The notes: generated by a model from the letters alone, not told the origin. A stretch of 64,000 bases of DNA from Hordeum vulgare subsp. vulgare (GCF_904849725.1 NC_058522.1:193094968-193158967), one strand, 5' to 3'. Shown: positions 1 to 11,940, counted from the stretch's first letter. Program-made: numbers and translations.

Positions 1-1484
1 GGGTGCCACCTGATCGTGACATCGAGTTCATCCTTGAGCTCATGCCCGGATAAAGCCCTATCTATAAGAAGACCTATAGGATGGGATCCGAAGAGCTAGC
101 GTAGTTGAAGAAACAGTTGGATGAGCAACTCAGGAAGGGATTTGTCCATCCGAGTGCATCACCTTGGGGATCACCTGTTCTATTCGTGTCCAAGAAGGAT
201 GGGACTATCGGGCTCTGTGTCGATTACCGATCCCTCAATGAAGTCACGATAGAGAACAAGTACATATTCTGCAAGATTGAAGACCTATTTGACCAGTTAA
301 ATGGTGCCAAGGTATATTCCAAGATCGACCTCAGATCTGGATATTACCAACTGAAGATCCGACCCTAGGACATACCTAAGACAACATTCGTGACATGGTA
401 CGGTCTATATGAGTGCACAGTCATGTCGTTTGGGTTGACAAATGCCCCATCATACTTCATTTATGTCATGAACAAGGACTTCATGGAATACTTGGATAAG
501 TTTGTTGTTGTCTTCATCGATGATTTATTAATCTTCTCCAAGTCCGAAGAGGAACATGAGAAACACTTGAGGCTAGTGTTGGAAAACCTTCGAGAGCGCC
601 AACTTTATGCCAAGTTTAGCAAATGCAAATTCTGGCTGCACGAAGTTGGATTCTTGGGTCATACCATGACGGCAAACGGATTGGTAGTCGATCCTTCCAA
701 GATTACCACGATAACCAACTGGGAGTCGCCAATGAGGTGAAGGAAGTCAGAAGCTTCCTCGGACTCACGGGATACTACCGCAAGTTCGTGGAAGGGTTCT
801 CCCGCATTGCCCGACCAATGAATCAACTCTTGAAGAAGGGTAAGAAGTTTGAATGGACGCCGGAGTGCGAAGAAAGCTTCCACGAACTCAAGAAGAGATT
901 GATGACCGCCCCGGTACTGGCTACTCCAGATATCAACAAGGAGTTTGTGATATACTGTGATGCCTCCAGAATCGGCCTTGATGGTGTCCTAATGCAAGAT
1001 GGCAGGGTCGTGGCTTATCTGTCACGGCAAACTGCGCCCGCACAAGGAGAACTACGTCACTCATGACCTCGAGTTGGCAGCCTTAGTGCATGCCTTGAAG
1101 ACATGGCGACATTACCTTCTGGGGAAGCAATGTGAAATATACACCAACCACAAGATTCTGAAGTGTATTTTTACTCAAAGGGAGTTGAATATGACGCATC
1201 AAAAATCCTTGGAGCTAATCAAAGACTACGACCTCAGCATTCAGTACCACCCCGGTGAGACCAACGTGGTGGCCGATGCCTTGAGCCGGAAGGCCTGCAC
1301 CTTGAATGCTATGATCAAGAAAAGGCTACCTGCCCTATATGACGAGCTTGAGAGCTTCGGGTTAGAGCTGGTTGAACCAGGATTCCTAGCTAACCTCGAA
1401 GTCAAACCCACTCTAGCAGATGACATCAAAAAGGCCCAGAAGGGACACAAGAGCATTGAAGGCATCAAGAAGAAGATTCGGTAA
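1..1484 (+). pseudogene. Decayed reverse transcriptase and RNase H (Tekay-like)
   Basis: The reverse transcriptase copies element RNA into cDNA and RNase H removes the RNA strand. Visible motifs are [11 protein letters not shown], the CVDYRSLN palm motif, [19 protein letters not shown] and the catalytic FIDD (513-524, a variant of YIDD). The RNase H region shows YCDAS, HDLELAALVHALKTWRHYL and the closing VVADALSRK. The reading frame has stops near 51, 102, 366 and 738, then shifts near 735 and again near 1020. The frames together cover the usual domain length, so this is one decayed pol gene and not separate small genes. Confidence 0.88.
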
Positions 1485-1499
1485 GGTAAGGTCCTAGAA

Positions 1500-2370
1500 T
1501 TCTCACTGGTTGAACAAAGAGTTGTGTGGTTTGGGCAACGTTTATGCGTACCCAACTATGCCGAACTCAAGAGTTTAATCTTGCAAGAAACCCACAACAC
1601 ACCGTACTCAATTCACCCCGGTGGGACCAAGATGTATCAAGATCTCAAGGAAAGATTCTGGTGGCATGGCATGAAGAGGGAAATAGCTTCCTATATCGCC
1701 AAGTGTGATGTTTGCCAGCGGATGAAGGCTGAGCACCAGCGACCTACTCGGCTGTTGCAACCACTTCAAGTGCCCGAATGGAAGTGCGATAGTGTTGGCA
1801 TGGACTTCATCACATGTCTACCTAGGTGCAACAGAGGCCGTAACTCCATATGGGTCATTGCGGACCATCTGCCTCTCACTTCATTCTAGTCAGCACCACT
1901 TATGGTGGTGACAAGCTGGCTAGTCTCTACATTGAGCGTATTGTGAGCCTCCATGGAGTTCTCAAGGAAATTGTGTCCGACCGAGGCACGCAGTTCACCT
2001 CAAGATTCTGGTAGAAGTTCAAAGAAGCTCTGGGAACCAAGCTCTCACTCAGCACCGCCTTCCACCCGCAGACGGGCGGACAGACGGAGTGCTTAAATTA
2101 GATACTTAAGGATATGCTCCGCGCTTGTGTCCTAGCACATGGGACCAAATGGGAAGACTGTCTCACATTCGTTGAGTTCTCATACAACAATTGCTATCTG
2201 TCCAGTCTCCAGATGGCCCCATTTGAAATGTTATATGGACGGAAGTCCCGCACCCTGCTCAACTGGTCCGAAACTGGTGAAGGATTGATTTTTGGGCCAA
2301 ACGTTATTCGTGAAGCAGCAGACAAGGTGCAACTTGTCAGGGAACACCTGAAAGCAGCCAAGTCGTGACA
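1500..2370 (+). pseudogene. Decayed integrase (Tekay-like)
   Basis: Integrase inserts the cDNA into the host chromosome. The N-terminal zinc-binding His/Cys pattern is visible around 1590-1720 (IHPGGTKMYQDL, then CDVCQRMK). The catalytic core shows VGMDF (first Asp), VSDRGTQF (second Asp) and the Glu of the GGQTE segment near 2085. The core is interrupted by stops near 1887, 2011 and 2098. The end (MAPFEMLYGRK and the segment to 2368) is typical of gypsy integrases. It follows the RNase H domain and precedes the chromodomain tail. Confidence 0.85.
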
Positions 2371-2830
2371 GAAGAGCTATGCGGATTCTCAGTGCGGAGA
2401 AGTGGAGTTTAACCCCGGAGACCAGGTGTACCTCCGCATCACACCCCTCAATGGAACTAAGTGTTTCCACGTCATGGGGAAACTTGCTCCAAGATTCATT
2501 GGACCTTTCAAGATCACGTCAAGGCGTTGAGAAGTTGCTTACCAGTTGGAGCTACCCCCGGAACTTTCGGGTGTGCACAACGTCTTCCACGTGTCACAAC
2601 TTCAGAAATGCCTTCAAGCGCCAAACCGTCCATATCTTTATAAGGATATCGACCATCAATCCATTTAACATCAACCTGACCTCACTTATCGCGAGAGACC
2701 GATCCGCATCCTAGACGAAGCCGAGCATTGTACCAGGAGTCGCACCATCAAGTACTTCAAGGTTTAGTGAAGCAACCACACCTAAGCAGAAGCAACATGG
2801 GAGCGTGAAGACTATCTCCGATCCGAATTT
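2371..2830 (+). pseudogene. Decayed integrase C-terminus with chromodomain-like tail
   Basis: In shifting frames the sequence encodes the GDQVYLRITPL and APRFIGPFKI type segment, then GVHNVFHVSQLQKCL, then RPIRILDEAE, SRTIKYFKV and EATWERED. This succession is characteristic of the gypsy integrase C-terminal (GPY/F) module followed by a chromodomain, which directs integration to particular chromatin. The key Trp of the chromodomain core is lost to stop codons (near 2765). The identification rests on motif order read across frames. Confidence 0.75.
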
Positions 2831-2879
2831 CAGTACCATTTTAGCAACTAGCTTAGGAATCTCAGGGACGAGATTCTTG

Positions 2880-2894
2880 TAAGGGGGATAGGTC
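2880..2894 (+). other. Polypurine tract before the Tekay-like LTR
   Basis: The purine-rich stretch aagggggatagg lies directly before the LTR start TGTCACACC. In LTR retrotransposons this tract primes plus-strand DNA synthesis. Its position fixes the 5' boundary of the LTR and the + orientation of the element. Confidence 0.75.
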
Positions 2895-4511
2895 TGTCAC
2901 ACCCTGTTTTCACCTTATTTCAACTGTAGTCTCTTCAAAACCTGAGTTTATTTCAACTTTTTAAGAAAGTGCAATGAGTGCCATGATTGCCATTGTTTGT
3001 GTGTATGCTTGAGTGAGTGGATCCAAAATATAACATGTTATTTCCAAAAAGATCCTTTTCTCATTTTTTATTATTTCAAAACCTTGATTTGGGGTTTGCA
3101 CTACAAGTCCCTGATTCCAAGGGGGTGCCTTCACCCAAAGATTGTATTCTGATTTTAGCACTATTATAACTCCCCAAAATCATAAAATGATTATTTTATA
3201 AAATATTTTTCTATTTTATTTGCATGTGCTTTTTTGAGGCCAGAAATGATATCTGTGAATGGAATGTTATTTTTATGCCTTAGAAAAATCTTAGAAAATT
3301 TGGGGATACTTAGAGGACATATATTTTCCATACATAAGATTTTCAACCCCTATTTATGTTCAAAATATTTGAGCTAATACTTGAAAACCTATTCTGTCTA
3401 TTTTGACCTTTTGAAATCTTTCCAAAGGAAATATTTTGAATAAATTCTCTCGAAATTATAGCATGCTTCCCAAGCTATATTTGGTGGTCAAGCCAAGGTT
3501 AACATCATTCCAAGTTGGTTTGGTTCACCAAATATTCCTAAAACCATCCCTGTCCAGAATCAAGTTGTAGCAACTGTACATAGCAAAGTTTGTCCAAATG
3601 GCCTGAAACTTTGTAGGAGTGCTCAGCACCCTGCCAAAAATTGGATTTGTGGGAATTAATTTACCCACATTCTGTTTTAGAAGGACACAGCTGCCCATTT
3701 GGGGGTGTTTTCAAGTTTACACTGTCAAACTTGTCCAATGGAGCTCAAATTTTGTAGGCCATCCTACTTTTGCCCAAAACCCAAGCTTGTTAACTTTCAA
3801 CATCATTGGTGAAGGTTAGCTATCCCAAACCCATATCAAACACCTTGAGCCAGAATGGTCAAACAACACTTACCACTCTCTACACCAACTCCCTTCCCAA
3901 TAAACTCTTAGTGCAAGCCGCCAACACCACTCCTCAACTGCAGACGAGTGGCCCCTCTCTGGTTCCAAGCAGGTAAGCCAAAATCCCCAATTTAGTCTCT
4001 GATTCAAGGCTGAGAGCTTCTCCTAAAGCATTTCCCTGTGACCAGCAATGAGTCTCTCAGATCGTAGCAGCTCAGGGGCATCTAAGCCAACCCCCAGACA
4101 TGCCACACAGGGCCAAAGCACCCAGAGCCTGCCAGCATGTCGTGGCATGTCAAATCTATGCTCTAGGCGCACTACAGGGCGCACCCGAGGCAAAGGAGGC
4201 TAGCCCCAACCTGTTCTCACTTCCCCTCGGTGTCCCTCCGAGTCTCCGACAAACCTCCTAACTCGAGGCAGCCCCTGGGCCCCTTCTCCGCCTCTCTACT
4301 GACTCGGGCAACGCCGGCCCACACGTGCCCGCTTCGGTCAGTCGTGCACGGCCCTGCAGCACGCGCGCACTAAGCCTCCCCTCTCTCTCGTTGAGTCTGT
4401 GGGGTCTCAAACCACGTCCGCGAAACCGTGGTATCAACCACCAGCCCTCTCTCCCTCTCCTGCATCCGCGGTGAAACCACCGACGCTCCCTCGCTTGGTG
4501 CACCATTGCTG

Positions 4512-4524
4512 GCCTATATATAGG
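4512..4524 (+). promoter_or_regulatory. Probable LTR promoter TATA box
   Basis: The sequence cctatatatagg lies in the GC-rich middle of the LTR on the sense strand, where an LTR promoter would start element RNA. The downstream LTR fragment starts after this point and therefore lacks it. No transcription start can be read from sequence alone. Confidence 0.5.
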
Positions 4525-6435
4525 CCCCCCCTTCACTCGAGCACCCCACACCACACCTCCAGACCCTCAATCGAGGCCCTAGCCACTCCATTCGAGCAAA
4601 GAGAGCTACGGTGCTCGATATCGACCGAGGCCCCGCCGCTTCGGAGCTCCATCGATCTCGGGCTACAGGCCATCTCTCGCGCTCCTGTCACCTCCTCAGT
4701 CATCGTAGAGAGCTTAGAAAGCCTCTCCACCTCTTCCCCGAGTGTTTTCCTGCCCGTAGCACCCATCTCCTGCACTACCCAAATCACCTCCGCTTCGGCC
4801 ACCACGTTGCCGGTGACCCAGGGCCTCCCCATCGTTCATTCGACCACCAGCAGGTAGGCGATGATGCCACTGTGCTGTTCTTGGCATCGCCTAGCCATGA
4901 GGGCGTCGAATCAATGTCGTCTTGCCTCCCCTCCCCTCTGCCCAGAGGAGGAAGACGACCCCGACAGGCATACCCCACCTGTTGGTGGCCAGTCTCTCTC
5001 CCTCTCTCCTCTCTCTGCCGCTGACCGCAGTGGACCGCGCTTCAGGTTTAAACGTGACGGCGCACACACACCTGGGCAGCTGGCTGGCTAACTGGCCGGT
5101 TGGCCATTTGGGCCGGCCGAGCCACTGGCCGAGCCAGGCTAGGGTTTGAGCCTTTTTGTTTTTTCGTTTTAAATCTGTTTTTAAATCATTTTTGTAACAT
5201 TAAATATTTAATCAAATTTATATATTTTTCCACCACAATTCTTCTAAAAATGTGTAGAATTTATTGGTGCAATTGTACTAATTTTTGTAAAAACTTTTAC
5301 ACATAGCTTTGATTGAAATGCCTAGTTTAAATATTTTAGCTCCTGTTAATTACGTTTTAAAAATACCTTTTTGCATAAAAACCATAGACAAAAAATTTTA
5401 AAACTATAGAAAAGATTTATCAGAATAGGTTAACATTGTTAAAAAGAGTTTGTGCTTTGTTTTTGAATGTGCTTCTTATTTTTATTACTATTATTACAAC
5501 AATAGATTCCGCATTCGACGAAGGACTTGGACCCAAAGACCCGGAAGATCGTGGATACCTAGCTGATCAAGGCAAGCAGCCCTTTGACCATGTCTAAGAA
5601 AATACATCTATGCATGACATATTGGTTACTCTAATCCGATGCATATAGTTAACGATCATCGGTGCACCCCCAACATGGTGTTTCAGATAGCTCCTCTAGA
5701 GCACTTGCATTGAGCATGACCCTATCATCTATGAGGGTCACGCTGATAAAATTGTCGACAAGTAGAGAGTAGTTCTACGCATAGAAAGAGCATGTGCATG
5801 ATGATGTTAACACAAGTTGATATCAAAGGTTTTACGAAAACCCCGTTGGGTTCTACTAATGCCCGAGGGTGATGATGTTAGATCACCACTTGAGGATGAA
5901 GTGGTGCATAGGGAAATGTTTTGTGTGACTAGTTTCGGAAATGGAATTAGATTTATGATGTGTCGACCTTCCCAACCTTACATGTACGACCACGATACCC
6001 CTTTATGTGACGGGACTTTGTTGATTACTTTGGTCTGTGCTAGCAAAGAGCCACATTATTAGTGGCGGGAGTGATGTGAGGTCGTACCAGGTAGGTCGAC
6101 TATTCCGATTTTACGTGTTCCAGCCAAACCGTTGGTCCCCGCATGGATGATACGGTTTAGAGTCGGTGCTCGTAAGACGTACATCATGTGGTCTCGGTAC
6201 CAATCGAGTGAACACTTTGTCTAGTATCATCATGGGAAAGGCAATGATCGGATACTTACCTTGGATATGTTATATACCGTGAGTCGTCGATGACAAGGAA
6301 GTTTCCCGGATCTCGTGGGTACAGTGTACAAGCTCTGCAGAGTGTAAAACTATTCGAATAGTCGTGTCCACAGTCAAGGACAGTTGGGTAATCCTGCTTA
6401 AACTACGTCTAGTCGTTTCCGCATAAAGCAAGTGA

Positions 6436-6460
6436 CTGTGTGTGTGTGTGTGTGTGTGTT
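6436..6460 (+). repeat. (TG)n microsatellite inside the LTR
   Basis: About 11 TG dinucleotides. The homologous site in the second LTR fragment (about 56080-56107) carries about 14, so the tract has changed length since the two LTRs were identical. Confidence 0.95.
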
Positions 6461-7076
6461 TAAAGGTGTTATCTGGGTAAGATGATATGACAAGTTCTGT
6501 GACTTAGCATATAGGGTGAACCTGTGGTGTTCAACCCTCAGCAGATATGTTGATATTTGTGACCTGTTCGTATGATTACCATCTAGCTTATGATATTTAT
6601 CCATACAAGTACTTGACCATGTTCATTTTCGATTAAAACTAGCTTTCCGCAAAGGCTGCATATTATTTTATTATCGTACCAACTACATCATCCATATCAT
6701 GGGCTGTTTGCGATTACATTCAATGTACTCCTTATTGACCAGACATGGAGGAACCGGAGTTCAAAGAAGAATTCGTCATCAGAGACGGACAAGCGAACTA
6801 GGACGCTTGCAAGTCAGAATACCTGTTGGTGAAGGCTGATGGCATGGGCTCCTGTTTATTACCAAGATTTCCTCAAGTAGATGTACTGGTGTGATTGGTC
6901 TTATAGGCCCTACCTATGTTAGACTTGACCACGACGGTCATTTGTTGTATCAACGGTATGTTTGGATGTAAGACTCTTAATATTTTGTATATGTGTGTTC
7001 GGTGAGCATTGATCTCTGGATCACTGAGCGTGTTCATTCGGCAATCTCGACTCGTAAGTCAGGGTCCCCACAGAGC

Positions 7077-7090
7077 TGATATCAGAGCCA
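7077..7090 (+). other. Primer-binding site, initiator-Met tRNA type
   Basis: tgatatcagagcca lies a few bases after the LTR end. It resembles the common TGGTATCAGAGC site complementary to the 3' end of initiator tRNA-Met, with one or two changes. It shows that an internal region running rightwards starts here. Confidence 0.75.
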
Positions 7091-7232
7091 GGTTGACTAT
7101 AGGAAGCCTTATGTAGCATGGACGATAGCCGAGACGAATAGCAAACTCAGCCCTTACACTTGATATTTTCTACACCCTACTACCATTTAATACCACCCAC
7201 AGATTTCCAACCATCTCCTAAAAATCTTGTAG

Positions 7233-7997
7233 ATGCCCGTCGTACTTGAGACGCTTCTGGAGACCGGCTTCTCCCTACTTTTGGGAGAGAGCCTGGAGAA
7301 GTGTCAAGTACGCCGCACACTCATTTTCCTCTACCACGAGCACTGGGTCAACGCCGACAAAAAGGAATACCACGTAGACGTGATAGTGAAGGCAAACGAC
7401 TCCCCAACTAATTGGTTCTTTGAAGGACCACAGATGGAGAATCTAGTTATGGTAGTGGAGACACCAGCACGAGAGGCGCTCGTGCATCTCCGCAATGTCC
7501 TTCCCAAGATGGTCAAAGAGTTGGCTACTCGTCACCTACCTTTTGTTAAGGACGGGTTTGACAGGAGCTGGACGCTCAACCCATCCCCGGAATATGGGAC
7601 GCCACTCAGGTTTCAGACCTACTACAGCCTCTCCGCCGACACCCTGACTCATCTTCTGATCAAGAAATCTATGACGCTTCGCTAAGAACTACACCAAGTC
7701 AAGGACCTACTTAGCCTGCAAAAGATGAAGACACGCAAGATCAATAAGGAAGGAGCACCCGGAGAGCAGTCTACCATTGCCTTCCGAGGAGGAATACCAC
7801 CGCTTCAGTCCACTCTTATACAGAGTCGCCGTCTTACCAGTGAAGAATACACTGAACTCCTCACCGCTTCACCAACAAAGCAACTCTATGATGGACCTCT
7901 TCCTTCCCCCACACCTCTGAAGGAAGAAGGCGCCGATGAGGATGAAGATGAAGACCATATAGAACCTGTATACGAGACCGAGCAATCCGTGGCTTAG
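7233..7997 (+). pseudogene. Extra open frame between primer site and gag (function unknown)
   Basis: A single reading frame of about 254 codons runs from the ATG at 7233 to 7997 with only one in-frame stop (TAA 7683-7685). The first part contains VDVIVKANDSPTNWFFEG, AREALVHLRNVLPKM and RFQTYYSLSADTLTHLL. The second part is basic (MKTRKINKEG), then has IPPLQSTLIQSRRLTSEEY, and ends strongly acidic (EEGADEDEDEDHIEP). It lies upstream of gag on the same strand, where plant gypsy elements usually have only a leader. I recognise no known domain. The near-continuous frame suggests it was once a real protein of this family. Confidence 0.6.
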
Positions 7998-8276
7998 AGG
8001 AACGCCTTAGGCAGTTAGGAGTCTCCCCAGCAAAGTTGAGCCCGTGTATCGGTCCGTGAGAAGCATGAGTGTTGTGTGCTCCCTTTTCATGTTTCGATGC
8101 GAGCCACGTTTCTGCCTTAGGCGGGCTATAAGAGACTGCGTCACCTATTTTAATTGAGTATTTGCATGAGGTTCCTCAAACCTTTTTGTTTGTCCCACAC
8201 ACTTGCACTGTACCAAACCCCCTTATCTAGGTGCGTCATCCCTTTACGATTCCCCCGACCACTTCGGAATATTGAC

Positions 8277-9480
8277 ATGTCTTCTCCCAACAGGATGGTG
8301 ATTTCTACTCGCAGCAGTACCTTCGGCAACCCCAGCAGTGGCACTTCTAGCGAGCAGCCAGGAACCGGTGGGTCTGCCCAAGCTAGAGATAAACCCGAGC
8401 AGCAGCAAGGCGACATTACCCCACCACCGCCTCCTCCCGAGAGCAAGACTGTGGCTCAGTTCCTCTAGGCTCTCCAAGAGGAACGTTAATCCAACAACGC
8501 AGCTATCCAGCAGTTGGCTCAAGTCTTAGTGAACTACCCACCGCAAAACGGGAATGGCAACGGTCGCTCCACTCTGTCTGAGTTTATGAGGACTATGCCT
8601 CCCATATTCACGGAGACAACTGAACCCCTGGATGTTGATGACTGGATACGCACCATTGAAGACCATCTCACGCTGGTTAAATGTACAGACGACAGCGAGA
8701 AAGTCCTTTATGCTTCTCACTATCCCGGAGGCACGGCCAGAGCTTGGTGGGACGGGTTCCAAATCATGCGGGAAGGGCAGGCTATCCCTGGGACTGTCTT
8801 CAAGGAAGGATTCCGCGCGGCACAAATTCCCCCTGGAATGATGACCATTAAGAAGCGGGAATTCCGAGCTCTGAGGCAAGGCAATGGGACAGTCAAGGAC
8901 TACCTGCAGAAGTTTAACCTTTTGTCAAGATATGCACCAGAAGACGTCAACACTGAAGCCGCGAAGGTGGAACGCTTCATGGAAGGACTTCAACAGTTGC
9001 TTCAGCATCAGCTTGTTGTGTGTGAATGTCTGACCTTCTACGATCTGGTAAAAAGGCCCTCATGCTGGAAGATAAGCGTCGTGTGATGGGTGACACCCGG
9101 AAGCATAAGTTGATGGGAAATGGAGGTTCTAGTAGCCAGAAGGCACGTCTATGGCAATCTGCCCCGGCAAAACATAGCTATCAGCAACAGCAGTACAAGG
9201 CACCTACGTTCCATCAGAACTATCAGCCCGAACAGCATGCCAACCCCAAGCCAATGATCAATTCGCCCAACAATAGTGGGGTCAAGCCTAACATTCCAGG
9301 GCAGGTTACCTGCTTTGGATGTGGTCAGACTAGGCCGTACTCCGGGTAGTGCCCCAACAAGAAGCCCGATGCACCGCACCCCAATGTGCATAATCAAGGA
9401 CAAGGTCATGGAGCACCAAGCAGGAACCAGGCTCCCCGGAACCAGCAGTATCACAGCAGGGGACGCGTAAATCACATCTC
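8277..9480 (+). pseudogene. Decayed gag (capsid and zinc knuckle) of the Tekay-like element
   Basis: Gag forms the virus-like particle that packages element RNA. The ATG at 8277 opens MSSPNRMVISTRSS. The frame has stops at 8466 and about 8487, resumes with the capsid core (PPIFTETTEPLDVDDWIRTI, ARAWWDGFQ, KKREFRALRQGNGTVKDYLQ), and shifts near 9045. The nucleocapsid part is Gln/Asn-rich and carries a zinc knuckle at about 9311-9353, CFGCGQTRPYSG-stop-C. The His of the CCHC pattern is replaced by Pro and a stop lies inside the motif. The protein cannot be made intact. Confidence 0.88.
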
Positions 9481-10040
9481 CACAGAAGAAGCCAAGGAGG
9501 ACACGGATTGCATTCTGGGTACGTTCCTCGTCAACTCCACCCCAGCAACAATATTTTTTATTGTGGTGCTTCGCATTCTTTTATCATCCAAAAGTTCGCT
9601 GGAAAATGTGGTTTGAAGCCTACCCTCCTTAATGGACAAATGGCAGTACATACCCCGGGAGCAGTGCTAAGGACCAACCTAGAATGTAGAGGAGTTGGTA
9701 TCAACATCAATGGGATAATCTTTGTAGCAGATCTCATCATCCTTAGGTCGCAAGGTTTGGACGTGACCCTTGGTATGGATTAGTTGTCTAGGCTCCAAAG
9801 CATACTGGACTGCGCCAAGAGGGCTATTACCATAACAAGTGACCAAGGGGTCAAAGTCAAGTATATCCCTGAACCTACCTCCACTCAAGTCCCTCAAGTT
9901 AATTGCCTTTCGGAAGAAGAGTTGGACCGAGTACCAGTAGTCTGTGAATACCCGGGCGTCTTTCCTAATGAACTACGTGGGATGCCTCCTAACCGAGACA
10001 TCGAGTTCATCATTGAGCCCATGCCCGCATCAAGGCCTAT
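9481..10040 (+). pseudogene. Decayed protease and start of pol, cut off at 10040
   Basis: The aspartic protease that cleaves Gag-Pol is visible from its active-site loop and the downstream strands (GININGIIFVADLIIL, GLDVTLGMD-stop). The catalytic Asp-Ser-Gly-Ala is changed to Tyr-Cys-Gly-Ala at 9559-9570, so it would be inactive. The linker then runs through EYPGVFPNELRGMPPNRDIEF to MPASRPI. At 10040 pol stops abruptly at Tat-like element A. The last 60 bases are homologous to window positions 1-61, which continue into reverse transcriptase. Confidence 0.85.
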
Positions 10041-10110
10041 TGTCAGCGATGCTAGGTCGACACCTATGGGAATCAACATGAAACCCTTGTGATCGTAGGG
10101 CGGGAAAGGT
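10041..10110 (-). repeat. 3' LTR of element A, outer piece
   Basis: It begins tgtcagcgatgctagg. The segment cgacacctatgggaa matches the start of element B's right LTR (59606-59620). The LTR is split here by the Angela-type insertion and resumes at 34134. Confidence 0.75.
10106..10110. repeat. Target-site duplication AAGGT, left copy
   Basis: The five bases aaggt directly before the Angela-type 5' LTR recur at 34129-34133 directly after its 3' LTR. A perfect 5-bp duplication proves a single copia insertion event. Confidence 0.95.
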
Positions 10111-11918
10111 TGTTGGAAATATGCCCCATAGGCAATGATAAAATAGTTATTATTATATTTCCTGTTTCAAGATAACCGTTTATTATCCATGCTGTAATTG
10201 TATTGAATGAAAGCATAGATACCTGTGTGGATATACAAACAAAACAATGTACCTAGCAAGCATCTAGTTGGCTAGCAAGTTGATCAAGGATGGTTAAGGT
10301 TTTCTGACCATATGCAAGTGTGGTCACTTGATAACTGGATCATATCATTAGGAGAATCATGTGATGGACAAGACCCAAATTATAAACGTAGCATGTGATC
10401 GTGTCATTTTATTGCTACTGTTTTCTGCGTGTCAAGTATTCATTCCTATGACCATGAGATCATGTAACTCACTGACACCAGAGGAATACCTTGTGTGTAT
10501 CAAACGTCACAACGTTATTGGGTGACTATAATGGTGCTCTATAGGTATCTCCGAAGGTGTCCGTTGAGTCAGTATGGATCAAGACTGGGATTTGTCACTC
10601 CGTGTGACGGAGAGGTATCTTGGGGCCCACTCGGTAATACAACATCACAAACAAGCCTTGCAAGCAATGTGAATCAAGTGTAAGTCACGGGATCTTGTAT
10701 TACGGAATGAGTAAAGAGACTTGCCGGTAACGAGATTGAAATAGGTATATGGATACCGACGATCGAATCACGGGCAAGTAACATACCGAAGGACAAAGGG
10801 AATGACATACGGGATTATATGAATCCTTGGCACAGAGGTTCAACCGATAAGATCTTCGTAGAATATGTATGATCCAATATGGACATCCAGGTCCCGCTAT
10901 TGGATATTGACCGGGGAGTGTCTCGGGTCATATCTACATAGATCTCGAACCCACAGGGTCTACACACTTAAGGTTCAATGATGTTTTAGTATAGTTGAGT
11001 TATATGTGTGGTTACCGAAGGTTGTTCGGAATCCCGGATGAGATCATGGACGTCAGAGGGTTTCCATAATGGTCCATAAACGAAGATTGATATATAGGAT
11101 GGTTTCATTTGGCCACCGGAAATTTTCGCGCATTATCGAAAGTGTACCGGGAGTGACGAATGGGTTCTGGGTATTCACCGGGAGGGGCCCACCCACCCGG
11201 GAGTGAGCCCAGTGACCCTAGGGTGGCGCACCAGCCCTTAGTGGGCTGGTGAGGCCATCCCAATAGGGCCATGGCACCACAAGTGGAAAAAACAAAAAGA
11301 AAAGAAACAACAAAGAAAGAGGGAGGTGGGAAGGAAGGAGGGGACTCCTTCCCCCAAACCGAATTGGGGTGAGAGTCCACCTCCTCCCACTCAGTTGCGC
11401 CCTTGGGGCTCGATTGAGCCCCAAGGCTAGCCCCTCCCCTCCTCCTGTATATATTGGTGGTTTAGGGATTTTTGAGACACAACTTTTCCACATGCAACTC
11501 AAACCTATACCACGTAGTTCTTCCTCTAGATCGGATTTCTCCGGAGCTCGGGCAGAGCCCTGCAGGAGTAGGTCATCACCACCACCGGAGCGCCGTCACG
11601 CTGCCGGAGAACTCATCTACTTCTTCGTCTCTCTTGCTGTATCAAGAAGGCCGAGATTGTCATTGAGCTGTATGTGTGTTGAACGCGGAGGTGTCGTCTG
11701 TTCGGCGCAAGATCGGAACGGATCATGGGATGGATCATGGGACGATGGTGATTTGAATCACGAAGTTGTACCACTACATCAACCGCGTTTCTTAACGCTT
11801 CCCACTTAGTGATCTACAAGGGTATGTAGTTCTAATCTCCTCTCTTAGATGGACACCACCATGATAGGTCTTCGTGTGCTAAGGAATTTTTTTGTTTCCC
11901 ATGCAACGTTCCCCAACA
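10111..11918 (+). repeat. 5' LTR of the Angela-type element
   Basis: Starts TGTTGGAAATATGCCC and ends CAACGTTCCCCAACA, 1808 bp. It is homologous along its length to 32331-34128. Short open frames in it on both strands carry no recognised protein. Confidence 0.96.
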
Positions 11919-11940
11919 GTCGCATCATGAGCTAGGTTCA
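11919..11940 (+). other. Primer-binding site of the Angela-type element
   Basis: gcatcatgagctaggttcatg follows the LTR end at the position of the Met-tRNA primer site of Angela/BARE elements (TGGTATCATGAGC type). The first bases are mutated. Confidence 0.7.

Larger units (their letters stand above)
1..2894 (+). mobile_element. 3' internal half of a Tekay-like Ty3/gypsy chromovirus
   Basis: The segment carries, in order, reverse transcriptase, RNase H, integrase and a chromodomain-like tail, then a purine tract and an LTR at 2895. This is the gypsy order, and the C-terminal chromodomain-like tail points to the chromovirus branch (Tekay/Del-like given the 4.2-kb LTR and TATCAGAGC-type primer site). 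The window edge cuts the element within the linker before the reverse transcriptase. All domains are broken by stops and frameshifts, so it is dead. The clade call is an inference from domain order. Confidence 0.85.
2895..7072 (+). repeat. Long (about 4.2 kb) LTR of the Tekay-like element
   Basis: It begins TGTCACACC after a purine tract and ends ...CCCCACA just before a tRNA-Met-type primer-binding site, giving TG...CA ends. The first 1.3 kb is AT-rich, 4200-5100 is GC-rich, and the rest is mixed with a (TG)n tract. A second, partial copy (54535-56155) is homologous to 4890 to about 6513, which supports the repeat nature. Open frames inside it on both strands show no recognisable protein. 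With pol on the left and a leader plus gag on the right, this one LTR is shared between two internal regions. Confidence 0.85.

Noticed and set aside
4258..5149. Several overlapping open frames of 64-152 codons on both strands
   Set aside because: They lie in the GC-rich part of the long LTR, overlap each other, and are not kept open in the second LTR copy.
11105..11809. Open frames in the Angela-type LTR (also at 33326-34019)
   Set aside because: They sit wholly within LTR sequence, have no domain, and differ between the two LTRs.
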